From Opitutia bacterium (GTDB taxonomy: Bacteria > Verrucomicrobiota > Verrucomicrobiia > Opitutales > Opitutaceae), in contig CANIJN010000031.1 of the NCBI GenBank assembly GCA_947467625.1, forward strand, positions 1-33,116: DNA of 33,116 bases, written 5' to 3'. The notes under the pieces were generated by a model, which had not been told where the DNA came from, did no database searches, and saw only the letters and a list, made by a program, of their open reading frames with translations. Numbering within the stretch: position 1 is the first letter of the stretch; each line of letters opens with the position of its first letter. The position numbers and the translations under genes are program-made. Positions 17,801 to 24,875 of the stretch are shown here, one piece after another.

Positions 17801-19330
17801 TCAGGGGAAGATCTTTTGCGCACCGGCGACGGCGGGGCGGACGGTGCCGTCGGCGGCGATGAGGGGCTGGGGATGGGTGACCCGGCCGAGGGGGCGGACG
17901 CCGGGGCCGATCCCATCGCGGCCGAGGTCGGCGTGCGAGGCGTCGGCAATGGCGGTGAGACGGGCGACGACGGTGGGGTTTTGTGCGGCGACGTTGGTGG
18001 CTTCGCCGATATCGTTCGCGAGGTGGTAGAGTTCGCCGGTCGCCCGGTGGAGTTTCCACGGACCGTGGCGCACCGCTTCGAGGAGCAGTCCACGGTGATA
18101 GAGAAACGTATCGCGCGGTGGCATGGCGGGGGCCCCGGTGAGCACCGAGAAAATATCCACGCCATCAATTTTTCGATTGGCCGCCAGCGGAGCGCGAGCG
18201 AGCGCGGCGAACGTCGGAAGCACGTCGATCATGGCGGTGATGGCATCGGTCGAGGAGCCGGCGGGAATCTTTCCGGGCCACCACGCGAGACCCGGGACGC
18301 GGATACCGCCCTCGAGCGTGGAGCCCTTGGCGCCGCGGAGAGGGAAATTGTTCGCGCCCTGGCCGACTGGGCCGCCGTTGTCGGAGAAGAAGAGAACGAG
18401 CGTGGTGCGATCGAGCTTCATCGCGCGGAGGGCGTCGAGGATCTGACCGACGCTCCAGTCCACCTCTTGCACCCAGTCCCCAAGGAGGCCGTTGGGTGAT
18501 TGGCCGCGGAAGTCTTCGGTGGGATAGCGTGGAAAGTGGACGGCATTGTGCGCGAGATAGACGAAGAACGGGCGGTCTTTCGCCTGGGCGTCGCGGATGA
18601 AGGTGATCGTTTTCTCTGTGTAACGGCGGACGAGTGGGACCTGGTCCTCGGCGCGGATCCGGCCGATCACGGTGTCGTTTTCGATCAAGGCGAGCGGGGG
18701 CTGGACGTTGCTGCGGATGCCGAGGCCATCGTCCTCGGTGGCGGGGGTTGTTTTCTTCTTCGGCGCGGGGTTCTTCGCGTTTGCAGCCTTCGTGGATTGG
18801 GCGGCGTTGGGCTGTTTACCGAAATCGTTTTTTGTCCCGTCGGCGGCGGGGCCCATATCGTTGGAGTAGGGTAGGCCGAAGTAGTAATCGAAGCCCTGGC
18901 GGCGAGGGAGGAACTCGGGTTGATCGCCGAGATGCCATTTGCCGATGGCGGCAGTTGCGTAACCGGAGGAACGGAGGACGTCCGCGATGGTGTGTTCGTC
19001 GGGGTGGAGGCCCACGGCGGCGTTGGGAAAAAGGACGTGAGGGATGGGGAGCGCGCGCTTCGGGTAGGAGCCGGTCATGAGCGCGGCGCGCGAAGGGGAG
19101 CAGACGGGCGCTGCATAGTGGCTGGTGAGCTTGCGACCCTCGGCGGCCATGCGGTCGAGGTGGGGCGTGCGGTTGTTGGAACCGAATGGGCCGATGTCAC
19201 GGTAGCCGAGATCGTCGATGTTGATCAGGACGAAATTGGGGCGCGGCGTATCGGCGGCAGATGCGGCAGCTCCAACGAACGGCAGGAAAACCGTGGCGAG
19301 CAGGACGAAGGCGAGAGGAGATTTTCTCAT
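17801..19330 (-). CDS. Secreted sulfatase, formylglycine type (sulfatase 1)
   Basis: The start is ATG 19330, giving signal peptide MRKSPLAFVLLATVFLPFVG with cleavage after ASAA; 509 aa. The open frame upstream to 19627 lacks coding character. The S1 sulfatase fold is clear. FVLINIDDLGYRDIGPFG carries metal ligands Asp39-Asp40. The maturation motif CSPSRAALMTGSYPKR has Cys77 as the residue converted to formylglycine. FFSDNGGPVGQGANNFPLRG and GSTLEGGIRVPGLAWWPGKI also match the family. A Lys/Ala/Pro-rich insert (roughly residues 175-205) is low-complexity. It should remove sulfate esters from a glycan in the periplasm. A formylglycine-generating enzyme is needed but is not in this window. It sits 196 bp after sulfatase 2, the widest gap between the two sulfatases and their neighbours. 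Confidence 0.93.
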   Translation of the reverse strand: MRKSPLAFVLLATVFLPFVGAAASAADTPRPNFVLINIDDLGYRDIGPFGSNNRTPHLDRMAAEGRKLTSHYAAPVCSPSRAALMTGSYPKRALPIPHVLFPNAAVGLHPDEHTIADVLRSSGYATAAIGKWHLGDQPEFLPRRQGFDYYFGLPYSNDMGPAADGTKNDFGKQPNAAQSTKAANAKNPAPKKKTTPATEDDGLGIRSNVQPPLALIENDTVIGRIRAEDQVPLVRRYTEKTITFIRDAQAKDRPFFVYLAHNAVHFPRYPTEDFRGQSPNGLLGDWVQEVDWSVGQILDALRAMKLDRTTLVLFFSDNGGPVGQGANNFPLRGAKGSTLEGGIRVPGLAWWPGKIPAGSSTDAITAMIDVLPTFAALARAPLAANRKIDGVDIFSVLTGAPAMPPRDTFLYHRGLLLEAVRHGPWKLHRATGELYHLANDIGEATNVAAQNPTVVARLTAIADASHADLGRDGIGPGVRPLGRVTHPQPLIAADGTVRPAVAGAQKIFP

Positions 19331-19526
19331 GGAGGGGAAATGAACGACAAGAGGGACGGAACGGCTAAACTGCGCTGATTTTTCGGAGGCGGTAAGCGGA
19401 GCGAGGGTGGGCGTGATTCGTCTAAGCGGCGAGGCGTGGGGAGCGGGAGCGGTGGCGCGTAAACGGTGGATTCTTGATGAGCGGAGATGGGCGACGATTA
19501 GCGGTTCACCGGCTGGAGAACGTGGG

Positions 19527-21014
19527 TCAGAGTTTCTTTTTCCCGTTTTTCCCGGCCTTACCAGCTTTCGTGCCGGTGGTATCGCGGTCGAGCAAATCGG
19601 GAAGTGGGAGGTAGTCGAAATCGACAATCATTTTCTCCGCGAGGGCGGTGCGGAGTTCGAGCTCGATCGCGTGCACGGCGGTTTGGCCGCTGAGATTGTT
19701 GAGTTCGGAGGGATCGGCAGCGAGGTCGTAGAGTTCGTAGACAGGTCGCGGGGTGGTGAAGTAGGTGGTGCGGAGGCCGGCGGCGAGTTTACCCTGCTCG
19801 TTGGCGGCGGTCATCTGCGTCCAACCGGCGCCGCCCGCGGAGTCGACGGGTGAGTAGGGCACCCACGGCGTGCAGTTGTAGATGAATTTGTAGCGGTCGC
19901 TCCGGGCGCTGCGCGAAAAATCATTCGCGGAGCTGCGCATCTGGAGCGTGACGGGCGCGGTGCCGTGTGGTCCGCGCTCGACGAAGATGTATTTGCGCGG
20001 GGAGTACGATGAATCGCCGCGCAACAGCGCGGCGAAACTCCGGCCGCTCATCTTCGGTCCGGGCGCGAGGCCGGCGGCGGCAAGGATGGTCGGCGCGATG
20101 TCCTCGCCGCTCAGGAGTGTGTGCGAATCGCCGCCGGATTTCACGATGCCGGGCCAGCGGATAACGAGCGGGACATTGGAGCCGGGATCGTAGAGGGAGC
20201 CTTTGCCGTGGGGGAGCGCGGCGCCGTTATCGCCGGCGAAGATGACGAGCGTGTTGGCCGCGAAGCCTCGCTCGGCAAGCAGATCGAGGACGGCCTTCAT
20301 GCTGCGATCGACACGGTTTACCTCGCCGCAGTAGTCGGCGAGCTGCGCGCGCATCCCGGGCAGATCCGGCCAGTGCGCGGGGAGTTTGAGCTTCGTGGGA
20401 TCGGGACGGTCCTCGGCGGAGGGAGTCCACGCGTGGTGGGGATCGCTGAAATTCAGCCAGAGGCAGAAAGGTTTATCGGCGGGTTTTTGCCCGAGGAACT
20501 CGCGCATCTGTTCGATAGCAGCGGCGTCGGAACCGGTGCGCAAATAATCGACGCGTTGTTCAAACGTTCTCAGGCCGTGCTCGGTGAGGAGGCGGGCGGT
20601 GGTCTGGCCGTTGGCGGGGTTCGAGCCGTCGAGGTGATAGGATCGGCCGCACACGCCGGTGAAATAACCCGCCTGCGCGCGGAGGATTTCGGGAAACGTG
20701 ATTTCGTCGCTGGGGAGAGGCGAGGAGAAGCGAGTCATGCGCGCGGCGACGGCGGAGCGGCCTGTGAGGTAACCGGCGCGGGAGGGCACGCACTGGGGTG
20801 CGACCGTAAACAGGCGGTGGAACTTCATGCCCTCGGCGGCCAGTTTATCGAGGGTGGGCGTGCGGACGTTGGGGTCGCCGTAGCAGCTCAGGAATGGGTA
20901 GCTATGGTCGTCGGAGAGGACGAAGAGGATATTGGGCTTCGCAGGCGTGGCCGCGCTGAGGAGGCCAGCGGTGAACGTGAGAACCAGGGCAAGGATGGGG
21001 ACGTGGAGGATCAT
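19527..21014 (-). CDS. Secreted sulfatase, formylglycine type (sulfatase 2)
   Basis: The start is ATG 21014 (MILHVPILALVLTFTAGLLS, cleavage near AATPA); 495 aa. An in-frame start at 21062 would put a Pro-rich segment before the signal and is rejected. NILFVLSDDHSYPFLSCYGD has metal ligands Asp35-Asp36. CVPSRAGYLTGR has Cys75 as the formylglycine site. NFSDPHHAWTP, then LVIFAGDNGAALPHGKGSLY and SNVPLVIRWPGIVKSGG are further family motifs. This is the heparan-sulfate-sulfamidase-like subgroup in appearance, and differs from sulfatase 1 in nearly all loops, so the two likely act on different sulfate positions. The C-terminus is a basic tail (GKAGKNGKKKL). It lies 94 bp after the FAD oxidoreductase. 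Confidence 0.93.
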   Translation of the reverse strand: MILHVPILALVLTFTAGLLSAATPAKPNILFVLSDDHSYPFLSCYGDPNVRTPTLDKLAAEGMKFHRLFTVAPQCVPSRAGYLTGRSAVAARMTRFSSPLPSDEITFPEILRAQAGYFTGVCGRSYHLDGSNPANGQTTARLLTEHGLRTFEQRVDYLRTGSDAAAIEQMREFLGQKPADKPFCLWLNFSDPHHAWTPSAEDRPDPTKLKLPAHWPDLPGMRAQLADYCGEVNRVDRSMKAVLDLLAERGFAANTLVIFAGDNGAALPHGKGSLYDPGSNVPLVIRWPGIVKSGGDSHTLLSGEDIAPTILAAAGLAPGPKMSGRSFAALLRGDSSYSPRKYIFVERGPHGTAPVTLQMRSSANDFSRSARSDRYKFIYNCTPWVPYSPVDSAGGAGWTQMTAANEQGKLAAGLRTTYFTTPRPVYELYDLAADPSELNNLSGQTAVHAIELELRTALAEKMIVDFDYLPLPDLLDRDTTGTKAGKAGKNGKKKL

Positions 21015-21108
21015 GGCGCGGGGAGGTGGGGGAATTGATGGCCCCGAAGGCTCTCGGCGCAAACCCTCTCTAAGATTACGGATGCCCTCCGAGTGGTCTC
21101 CACCCGCC

Positions 21109-23388
21109 TCAGTAGGCAGAGAGGCGGAAGAGTGCGGCGGGGGCGCCGCTGGCGGGTCGGGTAAGCTGGACGGTGAGGCGACGCGTGCGTATGGGCGCGG
21201 CGAGCGTGAACGCGGCTTGGCTGAGGTGTTGGTCGCGGATCTCGCTGACCACGCGGCCGGTGTCGTCGAGGACGCGGAGCGCGGGGACGCAAAAGGGCGC
21301 GACAGTTTCTGGGTTCAACATCAGCACGGTTTCGAGCGGGTGGTCAAAGTCGGCGTCGAAGTCGAATTCGAGTCGCGAAATCTCGACCGGCTCGGGCCAC
21401 TCGAGCGTGAGCGTGGGCGTGGCGTCGCTGAGGGCGGCGAGCCAGACGTTAGGCTGGTTGGTAGGGCGGCTGAAACCGTTGCGGAGGTTCTCTGGAGGGA
21501 AGAGCGCGATCGGAGGCTCGACGCGGAGCGCGAAGTTTTTGCCGCCGGGGCGACGCTGAGGTATCCAGAATTCAAAGCTCTCGATACCGGTGCCGGGCGG
21601 TGGCTCTTGGCGCGGGGACTTGGCGACGGCGCGATTGAACTTTTGGGTGACAGCGAGCACGCCGGTGAGGCGTTGGTCGCTGAGATGCGCGGTGAGCGCG
21701 GGGTTGGCGGCGAGGCAGACGAAGGCGTAGCGCGGGGCGTCGATGGTAGCGGGGAATTTCAAGGTGACGGCCTGCGCCGGACCGGCGGCGAGTAGGACTT
21801 GGAGCGTGGCGAGGGTGACGTCGGGCGTGTGGTTATTGAGTTTTGAACTCACGCGGAGTTCGGCGACGAGTTCGGTGGCGGTCGCGACGTCGAGGGTAAA
21901 CGTGACGGCGGGCATCGGGCCGGGTGCAACGGGGAGGAGCATGGCCCAGGCGTCGGTGAGCGGGAGGCGGTCGAGACCGGCGGGGAGTTCGCGCAGCTGA
22001 TACGTGGACGACGCGGTGAGTGTGGCGTGCGAGACGAGGTCGGCGGTGTCGTGGAGCGGGACGCCGGGAATAAACTGGCCGGCGCGGATGAGGCGGCGTT
22101 GCAGTTCGGCCATGAGCGGGGGTGCGAGGAGGTCGCGCGGGGTGAGTTTGTCGCGCAAGCATAGGGCAGCGGCGAGACCGACGGCTTGGCCGCTGTGGGC
22201 GCAAGTGGCCATGACGCGGGTGGAGCCGAAGGCGATGTGCGTCGCGCTGGTGATGCGGCCGGCGAGGAAGAGGTTGGTAAGGTTGCGCGAGTAGAGGCTG
22301 CGGTAGGGAATCGGAAAAACGCCCTTGGCGTGCCATTGCTGACAGCCGGGTTTCGGACTGTAGACGCCCGCGGGGGGATGAAGATCGATGGACCAGCCGC
22401 CGAACGATACGGCGTCGGGTTGCGGGCGTTGCTCGATGAGGTCGCGCTGGGAAACCATGAAATCTCCCTCGAAGCGGCGGCTCTCGCGTTTGCCGGGGAT
22501 GGTGCCGACCCATTCGAGGGTGAGGTTGGCGGCTTCGGGAAATTTGCCGGAGTTCTTGATGTAGTGCCACACGCCGTACGCGACTTTCCAGAGTTCCCAC
22601 TTGATTTCCTCGGTGTCGTGCACGGTGTCGCGGAGACCGCCGTATTCGATCCACCAGAGGCGGCAGCCGAACTCGGCGGCGTTGAAATCGCGGAAGCGCG
22701 GGACCGACGTGATGTCGTGGAGCGCGTAACTCGGCGGCGTGAATTTCACCGGGCGGCCCGTGTCTTTTGAATAGAAATAAATCGAGTGACCGAGCAGTTC
22801 GGAGTTGGCGACGGCGGGCGCGAAGGCCTCGTCGAACTCGGCGGCGGCCTCGGCGCCGATCCGGAACGCGGCCCCGGCGAGGAAGCCGACGATTCCGTCG
22901 CCAGAGGCGTCGACGAAGAGCGGCGCGGCGAGTGCGTAGGCGGTGGAGTTCTGGGAATTGAAGGCGCGGACGGCGCGGATGGTGTCGGGGCCGGATTTTT
23001 CGAGATCGTGGACGGCGGTGTTGAGGAGGAGCGTGAGGGTTTTCTCGGCGATGGTTTTTTCGAGGAGAATGGTGTCCCAGATGAGCGGGTTGCCCTCGGG
23101 GTTGCGGTATTGGTTTTCGAGGAGGAACTCGTCGATGACGCCGCCCTCGCGAGCCCAGCGGTTGTTGTTACCGAGATGAGAAGTGGCGCCGAGGACCCAG
23201 AGGCGAACCTCGCTGGAGGCGTTGCCGCCGAGGACGGGACGGTCCTGCACGAGAATGACCTTGAGGCCGGCGCGAGCGGCGGTGATAGCGCAGCACGTGC
23301 CGGCGAGACCGCCGCCGACGACGACGAGATCGGCGGTGAGATGCTTTTGGGTGAGCGCGCGGGAGTCGACAGGAGGGTGGAGGAGCAT
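21109..23388 (-). CDS. FAD-dependent oxidoreductase with C-terminal beta-sandwich region
   Basis: The start is ATG 23388; 759 aa, no signal peptide. The Rossmann motif is ADLVVVGGGLAGTCCAITAA, with GGGLAG at 25-30. GGNASSEVRLWVLGA and LFVDASGDGIVGFLAGA are hallmarks of the FAD_oxidored family (PF12831). Around residues 360-420 come FPIPYRSLYSRNLTNLFLAG and the ARITSATHIAFGSTRVMATC-like stretch (RITSATHIAFGSTRVMATCA), which close the flavin site. From about residue 480 the sequence changes to beta-rich segments. These include one that looks like a discoidin/F5-8 type sandwich (TLTLEWPEPVEISRLEFDFD). Members are often labelled 'xanthan lyase' in databases without evidence. I infer oxidation of a sugar or sugar acid in the cytoplasm after import. 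It lies 57 bp after the MFS gene. Confidence 0.9.
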   Translation of the reverse strand: MLLHPPVDSRALTQKHLTADLVVVGGGLAGTCCAITAARAGLKVILVQDRPVLGGNASSEVRLWVLGATSHLGNNNRWAREGGVIDEFLLENQYRNPEGNPLIWDTILLEKTIAEKTLTLLLNTAVHDLEKSGPDTIRAVRAFNSQNSTAYALAAPLFVDASGDGIVGFLAGAAFRIGAEAAAEFDEAFAPAVANSELLGHSIYFYSKDTGRPVKFTPPSYALHDITSVPRFRDFNAAEFGCRLWWIEYGGLRDTVHDTEEIKWELWKVAYGVWHYIKNSGKFPEAANLTLEWVGTIPGKRESRRFEGDFMVSQRDLIEQRPQPDAVSFGGWSIDLHPPAGVYSPKPGCQQWHAKGVFPIPYRSLYSRNLTNLFLAGRITSATHIAFGSTRVMATCAHSGQAVGLAAALCLRDKLTPRDLLAPPLMAELQRRLIRAGQFIPGVPLHDTADLVSHATLTASSTYQLRELPAGLDRLPLTDAWAMLLPVAPGPMPAVTFTLDVATATELVAELRVSSKLNNHTPDVTLATLQVLLAAGPAQAVTLKFPATIDAPRYAFVCLAANPALTAHLSDQRLTGVLAVTQKFNRAVAKSPRQEPPPGTGIESFEFWIPQRRPGGKNFALRVEPPIALFPPENLRNGFSRPTNQPNVWLAALSDATPTLTLEWPEPVEISRLEFDFDADFDHPLETVLMLNPETVAPFCVPALRVLDDTGRVVSEIRDQHLSQAAFTLAAPIRTRRLTVQLTRPASGAPAALFRLSAY

Positions 23389-23445
23389 CGGAGGAAGGAA
23401 AGGCGGCAGACGGAGAGAAAGAGAGAAGGAGAGAAGGAGGGCCGC

Positions 23446-24747
23446 CTAGATCGCTTTTGCGCGCGGGCGGAGTTGCCACGCGAGACACCACGCGAGCGGA
23501 TGCAGGAGGAGCATGAAGCCGAAGGCGGGATCGTAGGAGGTGTTGGTCACGAGGGAGCCGACGGCTTTGTTCATCATGAGGCCGCCGAGAGAGCTGCCGG
23601 CGGCGATGACGCCGAACGCAAACGCGAGCGAGCCGCGGGGAACGAGATCGACGACGAGGGCGCTGAGGTTGATGAGCCACGCGAGATGCGCGAGCACGGC
23701 GACCATACCGAAAGCGAGGACGAGCCACAAGGCGTCGACGTGCGGGATCGCGGCGCCGAGCGGGACGAGAGCGGCGCAGCCGAGCATGATCCACAGGCGG
23801 CTGCGGACCGGGGTGGTGCCGCGCGCGATGAGCAGGCCGGAGAGCCAGCCGCCGGCGAGGACGCCGACATCGGCGGCGAGGTAAACGACCCACGTGACGC
23901 TGAGGGATTTCTGGTCGAGACCGCGCGCGTCATAGAGATATTTGGCGAACCAGAACTGGAAAAAATACCAGACGGGGTCGGTCAACATGCGGGCGAAGAT
24001 GAGGAGCACGACCTCGCGGCGGAGGAGGACTTGATGCCACTTACCCCAGTTGGCAGCCGGGGCGGGGATTGCGGCCGAGGGCGTGGTAGCGGCTGCTTCG
24101 GCGGCCTGACCGGATTCGATCACGGTGCGTTCCTCGGCGGAGAGGCGGGGGTGTTCGCTCGGGCGGCGATAAAGCCAGAGCCAAGGGATCAGCCAGAGGA
24201 GGCCGGCCGAGCCGGTGACGATGAAGGCGGCTTGCCAACTGTGCCACGAGGCGAGGCCGACGATGAGGATGGGCGCGAGGGTCGCACCGACCGTGGCACC
24301 GAGCGTGTAGACGCCGATGGCGAGGCCGCGTTCGCGGGCGGGGAACCATTCGGAGACGGCTTTGGGTGCGGCGGTCCAGTTGCCCGCTTCGCCGAGACCG
24401 AGGAAAAACCGACACGCGGCGAGGGAACCGAACGAGCGCGCGAAGCCCGTAAGAATGTTGGCGAGGGACCACCAGCCGACGAAGAGGGCGAGACCGAAGC
24501 GGACGCCGAAGCGATCCACGATTTTCCCGGAGAGGATCAGGGCGAAGGTGTAGGCGATCAGAAACCAGTTGAGGACGGAGGCGTAGTCCTCGTTGGAGAG
24601 CGCGAGGTCCTTTTGGATGGTCGGCGCGAGGATCGAGAGCGCCTGACGGTCGACGTAGTTGAGGACCGAGGCGCAGAAGATCAGCGAGACGATCCACCAG
24701 CGGAGATACGGGATGCGAGGCATGAAAGCTGAGGTTGGAAGAGACAT
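23446..24747 (-). CDS. MFS transporter, ACS family (hexuronate transporter ExuT-like)
   Basis: The start is ATG 24747 (a second in-frame ATG at 24723 is possible); 433 aa with twelve predicted membrane helices. The first helix ends with the family motif LNYVDRQALSILAP. LSGKIVDRFGVRFG is the MFS loop 2-3 signature, and RFFLGLGEAGNWTAAPKAVS is typical of anion:cation symporters that carry glucuronate, galacturonate or other sugar acids. A cytoplasmic loop of about 50 residues between helices 6 and 7 is Ala/Pro-rich. It would bring the depolymerised sugar acid into the cytoplasm with protons. It is placed between the large secreted protein and the FAD oxidoreductase in one strand run. Confidence 0.92.
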   Translation of the reverse strand: MSLPTSAFMPRIPYLRWWIVSLIFCASVLNYVDRQALSILAPTIQKDLALSNEDYASVLNWFLIAYTFALILSGKIVDRFGVRFGLALFVGWWSLANILTGFARSFGSLAACRFFLGLGEAGNWTAAPKAVSEWFPARERGLAIGVYTLGATVGATLAPILIVGLASWHSWQAAFIVTGSAGLLWLIPWLWLYRRPSEHPRLSAEERTVIESGQAAEAAATTPSAAIPAPAANWGKWHQVLLRREVVLLIFARMLTDPVWYFFQFWFAKYLYDARGLDQKSLSVTWVVYLAADVGVLAGGWLSGLLIARGTTPVRSRLWIMLGCAALVPLGAAIPHVDALWLVLAFGMVAVLAHLAWLINLSALVVDLVPRGSLAFAFGVIAAGSSLGGLMMNKAVGSLVTNTSYDPAFGFMLLLHPLAWCLAWQLRPRAKAI

Positions 24748-24875
24748 GAAACGAGGGGGCTATCGACGATCATCACCGGGGGCGTTGGTCAGAACAACCT
24801 CAGTTGGGGTGCAGTCGTTCACTCGTGTTGTCCCCCGATGGACGCTGCGCGGTGAACGAGCACGGTTTCGGCGAT

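Noticed and set aside
22786-24732. A 648-codon open frame on the plus strand across the MFS and FAD oxidoreductase genes
   Set aside because: It is a highly charged, low-complexity Glu/Gly/Asp/Arg product, antisense to two well-recognised proteins.
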